Notes: generated by a model from the sequence alone, not told the origin. DNA of 31,723 nucleotides from Bacilli bacterium (GCA_024413875.1 JAKSVY010000014.1:1-31723); one strand, 5' to 3'; shown: positions 7,116-14,930, counted from the first letter of the stretch. Made by a program: numbers and translations.

Positions 7116-7730
7116 TTATTTAATATCTAATAAAGAATGCACTTTTGTTTTCGCGTCAAACTTACAGTTGTCATAACGTTCACACGCGATGAAATCAACA
7201 CCAGCGTCACACGCTGCCATCCAGTCATTCTTTGCGTCACCAATATAAACAAATTCTTCTTTAGAAGATTCTGTTTCTTCTAAACATTTTAATATTGGTT
7301 CTGGATCTGGTTTAAGATTTGTAACCTTATCACAAGTGATAATGGATTTAAAACAATGGAAGATTCCTGCTTTCTTTAAGACTTCTATGACAACTCTAGA
7401 ATCACGATTAGTGACGATTGCTAAAGTTTTACCTTCTTTATATAAAGTTTCAATAATTTTTAAAGCATCATCATAAAAATGAGATCCATTTAAAAATGTA
7501 TCTCTCGCTACTTCTACGAATTCATTTAAAAAGACTTCATAAGGTTGAGTAGGATTTTCAATCTCTGAATAAGTTGTTGTTAATGGGGTTGATAACATAT
7601 AAACAACTTTATCTTTATCAAACACTCCACCTACTTTTTCAAGAGCAGCTTTATAGGCTTTATTTGATGTCTCAATTGTGTCTAACAATGTGAGGTCCAT
7701 ATCGAAAGCATATGTCTTATAATTTTTCAT
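7116..7730 (-). CDS. HAD-superfamily phosphatase (phosphoglycolate phosphatase/PpaX-like)
   Basis: A 204-residue cytoplasmic phosphatase. Motif I is FDMDLTLLD, with nucleophile D10 and acid/base D12. The helical cap occupies about residues 18-85. Motif II is IVTNRDS, motif III the Lys in LKPDPEPILKCL, and motif IV YIGDAKNDWMAACDAG. The pattern is the HAD-IA group acting on small phosphorylated metabolites. It is the first gene of the HAD-SIS-histidine phosphatase-rsuA operon. There is no ribosome site, and the -10 box is placed so that transcription would start at or one base before the ATG; see the leaderless finding. Confidence 0.85.
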   Translation of the reverse strand: MKNYKTYAFDMDLTLLDTIETSNKAYKAALEKVGGVFDKDKVVYMLSTPLTTTYSEIENPTQPYEVFLNEFVEVARDTFLNGSHFYDDALKIIETLYKEGKTLAIVTNRDSRVVIEVLKKAGIFHCFKSIITCDKVTNLKPDPEPILKCLEETESSKEEFVYIGDAKNDWMAACDAGVDFIACERYDNCKFDAKTKVHSLLDIK

Positions 7731-7737
7731 ACGATTA

Positions 7738-7766
7738 ATTATAAATTAAACCTATTGGATAATGAA
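7738..7766 (-). promoter_or_regulatory. promoter of the HAD-SIS-phosphatase-rsuA operon
   Basis: Perfect TATAAT at 7738-7743 on the minus strand with a weak TTCATT-like -35 about 17 bp upstream. The last base of the -10 is eight bases from the ATG, leaving essentially no leader. Confidence 0.5.
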
Positions 7767-7777
7767 TAATTTTCGAA

Positions 7778-7801
7778 AATAAAATCCCGCCGAAGCGAGA
7801 T
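7778..7801 (-). terminator. terminator of the DUF4143 ATPase gene
   Basis: Minus-strand ATCTCGC-TTCG-GCGGGAT hairpin (stable UUCG tetraloop, one wobble) followed by TTTATTTT, directly after the gene stop. Confidence 0.88.
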
Positions 7802-7802
7802 A

Positions 7803-9137
7803 TTAGTTGTTATTTATTAATAATTGCCTTTTAACTATATCGATGAGTTTATTCAATTCGCCTATGAGGTATAAAGGAACGTTTAATATTTTTCCATCAA
7901 AGGACAAGTTCTTAAGTGAGAGTCGAATGGCGAATTTGGTTTCCTTTTCATACTCATTTAAATATTGTTTAATACTTGCGGCAGCAACATTAATGCCCGC
8001 CTTTACTTCAATTGGAAATACATCATTTTCCTTTTGGATAACAAAATCAACTTCGTGAGATATTGTTGACCAGTAATATGGTGGAACCTCAAAAATCCTG
8101 GTTAAACTTTGCAAAACAAAATTTTCAGTCAAGGCGCCTTTGAATTCGGTGAATAATTTGTTTTTTTCCAAAAAAACAGATGAAGATAAATGTGAGTGAC
8201 GTCTAAGTAACCCAACATCACCTAAGTAAATCTTAAAACTCGATAAATCTTCATATGCAGATAATGGAAGATTCGGTTTTGTGATTTTTGAGACCTTTTT
8301 GATAAGCTCTGCATTCTTTATCCAATTAAGAGCGTTTTCGTATTCTCTAGCCCTCGCTCCCTCTTTAACCACGCTATACAAAAACTTTTTGTTTTCTTTT
8401 GCAAGTTGTGAAGGCAGCGAATTCCAAATAAGTCTTATTTTTGGAACATCAATTTCAGGTGCGTGTTTCCCAAAATCGCTTTCATAAGAATTTAAAATAT
8501 CAAACAATATTTTATCCACTGTTTGAATGTCGCCATCTTCAGCCCATACCTTAACTGCTTCTGGCATACCACCAACAATAAAATACATTTTCAATTTTTC
8601 TATCAGTGGATTATTAAAAGGTTCAGGTACAGCTTCTATTTTTTCAATTGTTTCCATATATTCAACATAATTGGCATCACCTGTTGCTAATAAAAACTCT
8701 TTGAAAGTCATAGGACCCATATCTAAAAAATCAACTTTCCCCACCGGAAAACCTTGCGATAAAGTCAATCCAAGCAGTGAACCAGCACATGCAATATAGT
8801 ATTCTGGCGCATCTTCGCAAAAATATTTAAGTGTATTGAGTGCATTTGGGCAAGCCTGAATTTCATCAAATATTAGCAATGTATTCTTTGTTATTTTATG
8901 TCCAGTAGCCATTGCTAAATTTTTAATAATTCGATACACATCTTTTGTATTTTCGAAAAATTGATTATATTCAGGTTGTTTATCAAAATTGATTCTTACA
9001 AAGCCATCAAGGAACGATTTACCAAATTCTTCTAGTACCCATGTTTTTCCAACTTGTCGTGCTCCACGAACAATGAGAGGTTTTCTTCGTTTAGATTCTT
9101 TCCAGTTTTTGAGGTCTTCCAATATATATCTATACAT
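7803..9137 (-). CDS. AAA-type ATPase with DUF4143 (AAA_14 family)
   Basis: A 444-residue protein. Walker A is GARQVGKT (25-32). Walker B is LLIFDEIQ, in the usual family form DEIQ...A/P. A winged-helix-like middle region follows, then a C-terminal DUF4143 nuclease-like fold (ISHEVDFVIQKENDVFPIEVKAG), where E/D...E-V-K resembles the PD-(D/E)xK core. These proteins are widespread, patchily distributed and scattered in bacterial and archaeal genomes; their function is not settled. AAAGGAG sits before the start, and a TATAAT -10 is at 9163-9168. It is transcribed alone, ending at a strong terminator, and forms part of an accessory-looking block. Confidence 0.88.
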   Translation of the reverse strand: MYRYILEDLKNWKESKRRKPLIVRGARQVGKTWVLEEFGKSFLDGFVRINFDKQPEYNQFFENTKDVYRIIKNLAMATGHKITKNTLLIFDEIQACPNALNTLKYFCEDAPEYYIACAGSLLGLTLSQGFPVGKVDFLDMGPMTFKEFLLATGDANYVEYMETIEKIEAVPEPFNNPLIEKLKMYFIVGGMPEAVKVWAEDGDIQTVDKILFDILNSYESDFGKHAPEIDVPKIRLIWNSLPSQLAKENKKFLYSVVKEGARAREYENALNWIKNAELIKKVSKITKPNLPLSAYEDLSSFKIYLGDVGLLRRHSHLSSSVFLEKNKLFTEFKGALTENFVLQSLTRIFEVPPYYWSTISHEVDFVIQKENDVFPIEVKAGINVAAASIKQYLNEYEKETKFAIRLSLKNLSFDGKILNVPLYLIGELNKLIDIVKRQLLINNN

Positions 9138-9162
9138 AAAATCTCCTTTATCAACTTATTAA

Positions 9163-9240
9163 ATTATAATTATTTAAAGCTTAAAAAGAAACATTTATCA
9201 CATAATTTTTACTATTTGTGTGAGATAAATCACATAATTT
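9163..9240 (-). promoter_or_regulatory. promoter region of the DUF4143 gene with 32-bp spaced direct repeat
   Basis: The minus-strand -10 TATAAT is at 9163-9168 with only a poor -35 (TTTCTT, 9186-9191). Just upstream, ATCACATAATTT occurs twice, at 9197-9208 and 9229-9240, exactly 32 bp apart. A related inverted element, TGTGAGATAAAT, lies between at 9219-9230. Placement upstream of a weak -35 suggests an activator or other regulator site. Confidence 0.4.
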
Positions 9241-9294
9241 GCAGTTTTTTAGTGATTTTGCCTATTTATCTTATGCAATTTCATATCCCTTACA

Positions 9295-9936
9295 TTATTC
9301 AAACCATATAAAATATTCATTCACGAAGTTTTTCATTTCCTGTTCTCTGCCTTTTGAGTCACTATTTGACAATATATAATCTAAATCACTATCATAAAAA
9401 TATAAATAGCACATCTTATTCTTTTCATCATTAAGTCCAATCATTAAAAAAGATTTAGGTGTCAAGCGTTTAGAGTAATTATAATTCGGAGCAATATGAA
9501 AGGTATAACCTTTATGTTCGAATTGCGCTACAGGAAATATATAATCGCCATCTTGATCCCTGTATTCTTTTTCTAGAAATGTATAATTCGACATTGCATT
9601 GGTTGATTCATAAGAATATGAATCCTTGCAATCCAAGAATAAAGATATTCCCTCGGATTTCCAAAGAAATAATAGAGTATTTTTATACCCAAATCGCATT
9701 TGTTCTTTTGAAATACTGATATCATCTAACGATGGGAGCATATCTTTAGCATATGGAACATTATTTCTATATGATTCATATTCTTCAATATTTGTTGTCC
9801 TGCCAACAACTACGCCACCATTATGAATAAATATACCACACCCAACCAAAAATATTATTAATGATGCAATTTTAAAAAAAGCAACAATTGGTATTACTAT
9901 AGAAAATATTATCTTAACTTTATTTTTCTTTTTCAA
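9295..9936 (-). CDS. membrane-anchored protein of unknown function
   Basis: A 213-residue protein that I do not recognise. A basic N-terminus (MKKKNKVK) leads into one or two hydrophobic segments (residues 9-37), and the remaining 175 or so residues are polar and aromatic-rich, probably outside the membrane. The start codon is TTG, supported by GGAG seven bases upstream and by the position of the basic-then-hydrophobic anchor. It lies 63 bases downstream of the HTH-nucleotidyltransferase gene on the same strand and may share its transcript. No lipobox is seen. Confidence 0.65.
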   Translation of the reverse strand: MKKKNKVKIIFSIVIPIVAFFKIASLIIFLVGCGIFIHNGGVVVGRTTNIEEYESYRNNVPYAKDMLPSLDDISISKEQMRFGYKNTLLFLWKSEGISLFLDCKDSYSYESTNAMSNYTFLEKEYRDQDGDYIFPVAQFEHKGYTFHIAPNYNYSKRLTPKSFLMIGLNDEKNKMCYLYFYDSDLDYILSNSDSKGREQEMKNFVNEYFIWFE

Positions 9937-9999
9937 AATTACACTCCAATACTCATAATAGTTATCTCGCTTTTGCTATTCATTTTTTATTTATGTTTG

Positions 10000-10479
10000 C
10001 TACCCATAAATCTTCACACCATCTTTCAATATTTCGTTAATTAAATCTGCATTATTAGCTAGTTCACTACTTCTTAACATGTCTACTTTTTTGTGTAAAA
10101 CCTGTCTTGCTCTTTCGATTAGTCCAACAAACTTTAATCCTGTTAAAGACGATGAAACATATAAATCAACATCACTACTATCTTTCGCCTCACCTTTAGC
10201 GTAACTTCCAAACAAATAGCAAACATCAATTAAACCGCTGTATTCGTTATCGAAAAGATCGACTAATGATTTTTTTATAAAATCAATAGTTAACAAACCT
10301 TTTTCTTCGGTTATTTCACAACTTTTATTTAAAGTATCTACAAAAAATTTGCGCTTTAAACTACTTCCATATTGTTCATTTAGTTCATATCTTCTATATG
10401 TTCTAACAGGAATGCTTAAAATAGCAGCTGCTTCTATTTGTGATATGTTGTTTTGGTTTCTAATTTCTTTAAGTGTCAT
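10000..10479 (-). CDS. XRE-type HTH fused to a MNT-like nucleotidyltransferase
   Basis: A 159-residue fusion. Residues 1-45 are a Cro/CI-type helix-turn-helix (LKEIRNQNNISQIEAAAILSIP, split here as residues 3-24; then RTYRRYE). Residues 75-159 are a minimal nucleotidyltransferase with FGSYAKGEAKDSSDVDLYV (90-108). The GS pair, D103 and D105 form the metal site, and D133 in KKVDML is the likely third acid. Such domains act as MNT antitoxins, AMPylating HEPN partners, but no HEPN gene is next to it. Fused to a DNA-binding domain, it probably represses its own promoter, which contains phased AGGACAA palindromes. The ribosome site is weak, with a leader of about 12 bases. Confidence 0.82.
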   Translation of the reverse strand: MTLKEIRNQNNISQIEAAAILSIPVRTYRRYELNEQYGSSLKRKFFVDTLNKSCEITEEKGLLTIDFIKKSLVDLFDNEYSGLIDVCYLFGSYAKGEAKDSSDVDLYVSSSLTGLKFVGLIERARQVLHKKVDMLRSSELANNADLINEILKDGVKIYG

Positions 10480-10497
10480 ATGTTTTTACCCAAATGT

Positions 10498-10526
10498 ATA
10501 ATAGCTCAATTGTCCTCTCATGTAAA
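10498..10526 (-). promoter_or_regulatory. promoter of the HTH-nucleotidyltransferase gene
   Basis: Minus-strand -35 TTTACA (10521-10526), 17-bp spacer, -10 TATTAT (10498-10503). The spacer contains the first operator half-site (TTGTCCT on the plus strand, 10510-10516), so occupancy would directly block polymerase. Confidence 0.65.
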
Positions 10527-10604
10527 CAGAAACAGGACAATTTGTCCTCTTTTTAATAATGTTATAGGTCAATTTGTCCTCTCCTATTATTTAACATAGG
10601 ACAA
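10510..10604. promoter_or_regulatory. four operator-like sites phased at exactly 32 bp
   Basis: The perfect palindrome AGGACAATTTGTCCT lies at 10534-10548, a one-mismatch copy AGGTCAATTTGTCCT at 10566-10580, a half-site TTGTCCT at 10510-10516, and a half-site AGGACAA at 10598-10604. Corresponding halves are 32 bp apart in every step (10510-10542-10574 and 10534-10566-10598), about three helical turns, so all sites face one side of the DNA. The likely ligand is the adjacent HTH protein. Confidence 0.7.
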
Positions 10605-10640
10605 AAAAACACTCCCAAGAGTGAATCTAAGGAGTGTTTT
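10603..10640. terminator. bidirectional terminator after adenine deaminase gene
   Basis: Stem AAAACACTCC/GGAGTGTTTT with a 15-base apical part. On the minus strand it runs into seven Ts and ends the deaminase transcript. The loop has the pattern TTAGA-n4-CTCTT shared with the terminator at 12729-12764. Confidence 0.85.
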
Positions 10641-10648
10641 ATTATCAA

Positions 10649-12439
10649 CTATTCAACAATGAATGGAACAAATTGGAATTTGTTAACATCCACTAAACCT
10701 TTATTGGTTAATCTTAAATTTGGAATAACCGCAAGTGGAATAATACTCATTGTCATAAATGGAGAAGGAAGCTCACATCCAATTTCTTTCCAACTCTTTT
10801 CAAGTTGTCCAACTTTTTCTTTCATAATCTTAACATCGATTTCATTCATTAAACCGGCAAGTGGAAGTTCAACAAGAGAAATAACCTTCTTATCTTTTAC
10901 AACGCAGATACCTCCACCACACTTAATAAGTGTATTAGCGGCAATCATCATATCTTCATCATTTGTTCCACAGACAGATAAGTTATGAGCGTCGTGTCCA
11001 ACTGTTTGAGCTAACGCACCATTTTTAATACCAAATCCTTTAATAAATCCGCGACCAACACTGTTCTTATTTAAGTGTCTTCCAAAAACCATCATCTTTA
11101 AGATATCTTTGTTAGGATCTAATTGAATTTCATTATTCTTTACTTCTAATTCTTCAATCGCTTCATTAGTGATTGTTTTTCCACCAATAGCTTCGATGCA
11201 TCTAACTTTTACTTTGTCTTTATTGTATGTAAATACAAAATCATCTTTTGTTAATTCTTTTAAGTGGATCGTGTTATATGCATCACTTGGATATTTATAT
11301 TCTCCAAATGAGACAATTAACTTACCATTACTTGCTACATGTTCACCATCAATAAAAACATCGTTTATAGCGCATTTATTTAAATCACTAATCAAAACCA
11401 TATCAGCACATTTTCCTGGTGCGATAGAGCCCATTTCGTGGTCTAAATGGAAACATGTTGCAACATTGATAGTAACCATTTGAATAGCGGTAATAGGATC
11501 AATACCGTATTCAATAGCCTTTTTAACGATATTATCTAAGTGACCTTCATCCACTAAGGTTCTTGGATGAGAGTCATCAGAAATTAAATTTGCAAAGCGA
11601 GAATCAACTTCATGATTGGTGATTGCTTTACTTACTTCTATCAAATCATGCCATGCTGAACCTTCTCTAAGTTGAGCATACATTCCAAGTCTCATCTTAG
11701 TTAAAGCATCAATTTCTCTAACTGATTCATGACAACATCTAACACCACTTGCAATATAGGCATTTAATCCTCTATCAGTTTCAGGAATGGAATAGTGTCC
11801 TGTAGGACATTTATCAGCCTTTAATGTTTCACCAACAATTGCGTGAACTTCATCAAATGAATTTGTAATTCCAACAAAGTTCATCATTTCACCTAATCCA
11901 ACTGTTTCTTTCCAAGTCATTGCTTCTTTAACTTCTTCAGCAGTAATCTTACTTCCAGAGTCTTCAAAGCCTTCTACAGCAGGAACACAAGATGGCATAG
12001 TTAACATTGCTTTTAATGGTGTTCTTTTAGCGTCATCAAGCATGTAACGGATGCCCTTCATTCCTAAAACATTACAAATTTCATGAGGATCAAAGAAAAT
12101 CCCAGATGTTCCGTGTGGAATAACTGCTTTAGCATATTCCCCAACCGAAATCATTGATGATTCAACATGCATATGACCATCCATGAAAGCTGGCGCTAAA
12201 AACATTCCTTTAGCATCCACTACTTTTGTGTTTTCTCCAATTGCGAATGTTGGATCACCAACATATGCAATACGTCCTTTAACAATCGCTACACCCATGT
12301 TATCTAATATTTCATGTGTGCATACATTAACTAATTTAGCATTAGTGATTACTAAATCAGCTTTCTTTCTCCCTGTTGCTACATCAGCAAGATCTTTTGT
12401 AACCTCATATAAAGGATACTTTGCAAAAGTATTAATCAT
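10649..12439 (-). CDS. ade: adenine deaminase
   Basis: A 596-residue amidohydrolase converting adenine to hypoxanthine and ammonia in purine salvage. The N-terminal small beta domain (residues 20-80) is followed by the metal-dependent barrel with FMDGHMHVESS near residue 87-97, GTSGIFFDPHEI, and later ISDDSHPRTL. The C-terminal domain, typical of Ade/YerA proteins, contains VGHDAHNLSVCG. Length matches the family (about 580-600). The start has an AGGGGGA purine-rich site and its own promoter; no purine riboswitch is visible in the short leader. Confidence 0.94.
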   Translation of the reverse strand: MINTFAKYPLYEVTKDLADVATGRKKADLVITNAKLVNVCTHEILDNMGVAIVKGRIAYVGDPTFAIGENTKVVDAKGMFLAPAFMDGHMHVESSMISVGEYAKAVIPHGTSGIFFDPHEICNVLGMKGIRYMLDDAKRTPLKAMLTMPSCVPAVEGFEDSGSKITAEEVKEAMTWKETVGLGEMMNFVGITNSFDEVHAIVGETLKADKCPTGHYSIPETDRGLNAYIASGVRCCHESVREIDALTKMRLGMYAQLREGSAWHDLIEVSKAITNHEVDSRFANLISDDSHPRTLVDEGHLDNIVKKAIEYGIDPITAIQMVTINVATCFHLDHEMGSIAPGKCADMVLISDLNKCAINDVFIDGEHVASNGKLIVSFGEYKYPSDAYNTIHLKELTKDDFVFTYNKDKVKVRCIEAIGGKTITNEAIEELEVKNNEIQLDPNKDILKMMVFGRHLNKNSVGRGFIKGFGIKNGALAQTVGHDAHNLSVCGTNDEDMMIAANTLIKCGGGICVVKDKKVISLVELPLAGLMNEIDVKIMKEKVGQLEKSWKEIGCELPSPFMTMSIIPLAVIPNLRLTNKGLVDVNKFQFVPFIVE

Positions 12440-12463
12440 GTCTTTGTCCCCCTAGACACAAAT

Positions 12464-12491
12464 AGTATAGATGAAATCAAAAATTTTTCAC
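12464..12491 (-). promoter_or_regulatory. promoter of ade
   Basis: Minus-strand -10 TATACT (12464-12469) and a weak GTGAAA -35 (12486-12491) with a 16-bp spacer; the leader is about 20 bases. Confidence 0.4.
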
Positions 12492-12522
12492 TATGATTAT
12501 GAAAGTTTTTTATCCTTAAAAT

Positions 12523-12550
12523 AAAAAAGCCTCAACACTTTAATTGAGAC
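12523..12550 (-). terminator. terminator of the tRNA-Leu gene
   Basis: Minus-strand GTCTCAA-loop-TTGAGGC followed by TTTTTT, about a dozen bases past the tRNA 3' end. Confidence 0.8.
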
Positions 12551-12562
12551 TTATTTTTCAAA

Positions 12563-12647
12563 TGGTGGGAGTAACAGGACTTGAACCTGCACGCTTCGCA
12601 GCACTAGATCCTAAGTCTAGCGCGTCTGCCAATTTCGCCATACTCCC
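12563..12647 (-). tRNA. tRNA-Leu (anticodon UAG), CCA encoded
   Basis: An 85-base class II tRNA. Acceptor GGGAGTA pairs with TACTCCC, then discriminator A and encoded CCA. The anticodon stem CTAGA/TCTAG encloses CTTAGGA, giving UAG for Leu CUN codons. A long variable arm follows, and the T-loop TTCAAGT is normal. Confidence 0.95.
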
Positions 12648-12660
12648 ATGTGCAAGTAAT

Positions 12661-12688
12661 ATTATATATGAATTCACAAATATGTAAA
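12661..12688 (-). promoter_or_regulatory. promoter of tRNA-Leu
   Basis: Minus-strand -35 TTTACA (12683-12688), 16-bp spacer and perfect -10 TATAAT (12661-12666), 14 bases before the tRNA 5' end. Confidence 0.6.
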
Positions 12689-12728
12689 GAAATATAAAGT
12701 GGTCATGATAGATAATTTATTTATAAAT

Positions 12729-12764
12729 AAAAACGCTCCAAAGAGGCATTCTAAGGAGCGTTTT
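12729..12764. terminator. terminator of the FadH-like gene
   Basis: Stem AAAACGCTCC/GGAGCGTTTT; on the minus strand it ends in TTTTTATTT. Compared with the hairpin at 10603-10640, the loop is conserved (TTAGA-n4-CTCTT) and one stem pair changes from A-T to G-C, a compensatory change. Confidence 0.85.
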
Positions 12765-12782
12765 AATAATTAATGGTATTCC

Positions 12783-14819
12783 CTAATTAATTGAATTTGC
12801 AGCGTCGTAACCTGTCTTAATTGCATTTTCAATTGTAGATGGACGTTCACCACCACAATCTCCAACATAAATGATGTTTGCTGGGATGCCTTCAAGGTCA
12901 ATAACATTTTTAACTGATGTTAATGCAATAACAACTGTGTTTGCTTTAATGAGTTCTTCAGCCTTTACAGAAGTTGTACCATCTTCTTTCTTTTCAAGGA
13001 GTTCAACAAGAACACCATTTTCGTTAATTTCTTTAACCTTATTAAGTGTTCTAAGTTCAACGTTATGTTTCTTGAAGTCTGCCATCATTGAAGGGAGAAT
13101 TGTTGCTGATTCTTGAGCAGCGATCTTATCCATCATTTCAATAACAGTGACTTCATAACCCTTGTTAGCGAGATATTCAGCTGTTTCGGCACCAACGAGA
13201 CCACCACCACAAACAGCAATCTTACCAAATGTAATAGCCTTATTAGCTAAAACATCCCAAGCTGAAACAACATTTTCAGCATTGATTCCTGGAATACGTG
13301 GAGTTAAGTTGTGAGCACCGATAGCAACGATGATATCACTATACTTAGCAGCATCTACTTTTGTAAATTCATGTCCAAAGTGGAATGTTACATCAAGATT
13401 TGCTAATACATTTTCATAGTAATGGAGGATACGGTTCATTTCTTCTTTTCTTGGAGGAACTGAAGCAATGTTAATTTGCCCACCTAACTTAAGTGACTTT
13501 TCATACACATCAACGTGGTGTCCTTTAATTGCAAGAACTCTTGCAGCTTCAAGACCTGCAACACCTGCACCAACAACTGCAACTGTTTTCTTAGTTGTAG
13601 CTGGTTTAATTTCACGTGTTGTTTCATAACCATTTTCAGCATTTAAAACACATGAGAGGAACTTACGGCCCATAATTGAGTCTGTACATCCCTTATTACA
13701 TGAAATACATTGACGAATTTCATTTGCTCTACCTTCAGCAAGTTTATTAGCAATATCTGGGTCACAAAGTAATTCACGACCATATGCGACGATATCACAT
13801 ACACCTTCATTAATAAGAGCTTCTGCAGCTTGAGTTGAAATAGCACGTCCAACTAATGAAACTGGGATTGAGACAGCGTCTTTAATTGCTTTTGTTTCAT
13901 TAATCATAAAGACGTATTTTCTTGTACCCATTGCCGGAATTGTATCATTCATGTTACCTGTGTGGTTTGCTTGTGCGACATGAATCATATCAACACCTTC
14001 TTTTTCTAAGATTTTAGCGAGTTCAACTGCTTCTTCTACGAAGAGACCACCCTTACCACATACCGAACCATCTTCATTATACGTGACAACTGGGAGCTTA
14101 TAGTCAATGCAAATATCTGCACTTGCTTCTCTAATAGCGCGGACTACTTGGAGAGCGAATCTTGTTCTGTTTTCGAAAGATCCACCATAAGAGTCTGTTC
14201 TATGGTTAAGGATTGTTGAACATAATGATCCAACAAGTCTATCACCATGGACTTCGATTACATCAACACCAGCCTTAATAGCGCGATCAACACAAGCTTT
14301 AATCTTGTTAAGGATGTCGCCTAATTTTTCTTCGCTAACTTCACTGATGAAGTGAGTCATATCATAATGGAGTTTACCAAATGCTGCTTTTTCTTTTTCA
14401 CTAGCCTCTTTTGCAACTGCTTCCCAAGAAGCATCGCCCATTTCTTTAAGTTTCATTGCTTTTCCTTTTAAAGCAAAGCATTCACCAACCATACGTGTGA
14501 CAACTTCAGCGTCATAATCTGGATGGAAAATTTGAAGAGCTAATTTTGTATCATATTGGTGAACAGCATCAGCGAGTAATTTAAATGATTCAATTTGTGA
14601 ATCCATGTATAGTTTTGGTGTTGGTGAAACAGTAGGTACTGGAACAACGTCACCAATAACAATATATCCGACTCCACCTTTTGCAAGTCTTGTATAGAAA
14701 GCACGTGATTGTTCACCAATTGAACCATCACGACCTTCATAACCTGTTGTTAGAGGTGGAAACATAATTCTATTTTTAAGAGTAATCTTTCCAACCTTTA
14801 TTGGTTCTAATAATTTCAT
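12783..14819 (-). CDS. NADH:flavin oxidoreductase / 2,4-dienoyl-CoA reductase (FadH/BaiCD-like)
   Basis: A 678-residue cytoplasmic enzyme with three parts. Residues 1-360 are the FMN-binding Old Yellow Enzyme barrel (NRIMFPPL at 16-23; VHGDRLVGS around H191; RTDSYGGSFENRTRF at 207-221). Residues 371-390 carry four cysteines (C371, C374, C378, C390) for a 4Fe-4S cluster. From about 411 a two-dinucleotide-fold reductase domain has FAD motif VVGAGVAGLE and a second AVCGGGLVGAETAEYL. This is the layout of enoate and dienoyl-CoA reductases that reduce activated double bonds. The family also includes bile-acid BaiCD/BaiH enzymes, and the substrate cannot be told from sequence. An unusually charged stretch at 115-175 lies within the barrel. 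AAAGGAG site before the ATG; single-gene transcript. Confidence 0.9.
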   Translation of the reverse strand: MKLLEPIKVGKITLKNRIMFPPLTTGYEGRDGSIGEQSRAFYTRLAKGGVGYIVIGDVVPVPTVSPTPKLYMDSQIESFKLLADAVHQYDTKLALQIFHPDYDAEVVTRMVGECFALKGKAMKLKEMGDASWEAVAKEASEKEKAAFGKLHYDMTHFISEVSEEKLGDILNKIKACVDRAIKAGVDVIEVHGDRLVGSLCSTILNHRTDSYGGSFENRTRFALQVVRAIREASADICIDYKLPVVTYNEDGSVCGKGGLFVEEAVELAKILEKEGVDMIHVAQANHTGNMNDTIPAMGTRKYVFMINETKAIKDAVSIPVSLVGRAISTQAAEALINEGVCDIVAYGRELLCDPDIANKLAEGRANEIRQCISCNKGCTDSIMGRKFLSCVLNAENGYETTREIKPATTKKTVAVVGAGVAGLEAARVLAIKGHHVDVYEKSLKLGGQINIASVPPRKEEMNRILHYYENVLANLDVTFHFGHEFTKVDAAKYSDIIVAIGAHNLTPRIPGINAENVVSAWDVLANKAITFGKIAVCGGGLVGAETAEYLANKGYEVTVIEMMDKIAAQESATILPSMMADFKKHNVELRTLNKVKEINENGVLVELLEKKEDGTTSVKAEELIKANTVVIALTSVKNVIDLEGIPANIIYVGDCGGERPSTIENAIKTGYDAANSIN

Positions 14820-14847
14820 AATTATTCTCCTTTGAAGTTAATTATCT

Positions 14848-14875
14848 ATGATACATAAATGTATCATTTTGTTAA
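14848..14875 (-). promoter_or_regulatory. promoter of the FadH-like gene with 20-bp palindromic operator
   Basis: ATGATACAT-AA-ATGTATCAT at 14848-14867 is a perfect palindrome. It fills the space between -35 TTAACA (14870-14875) and covers the -10 TATCAT (14848-14853; 16-bp spacer). This is the geometry of a dimeric repressor site, TetR- or MarR-like in style. No candidate repressor gene is adjacent. Confidence 0.65.
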
Positions 14876-14904
14876 TGATATTAGCTTCGATTGTATTTTT
14901 ATAA

Positions 14905-14930
14905 AGAGAGGCCCAGTACTGAGCCCCTCT
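14905..14930 (-). terminator. hairpin at the end of the ABC/lipoprotein operon
   Basis: Eleven-pair minus-strand stem AGAGGGGCTCA-GTAC-TGGGCCTCTCT (two wobbles), 27 bases after the last gene stop. The following T-tract is short and interrupted, so termination may be incomplete. Confidence 0.65.

Noticed and set aside
10510..10604. CRISPR array or replication iterons from the 32-bp period
   Set aside because: Repeats are only 7-15 bp, partly half-sites, and palindromic, and they sit on a promoter. No cas or replication genes are near.
12440..12522. Purine riboswitch ahead of adenine deaminase
   Set aside because: The promoter lies about 27 bases before the ATG, leaving a leader far too short, and no three-way-junction pattern is visible.
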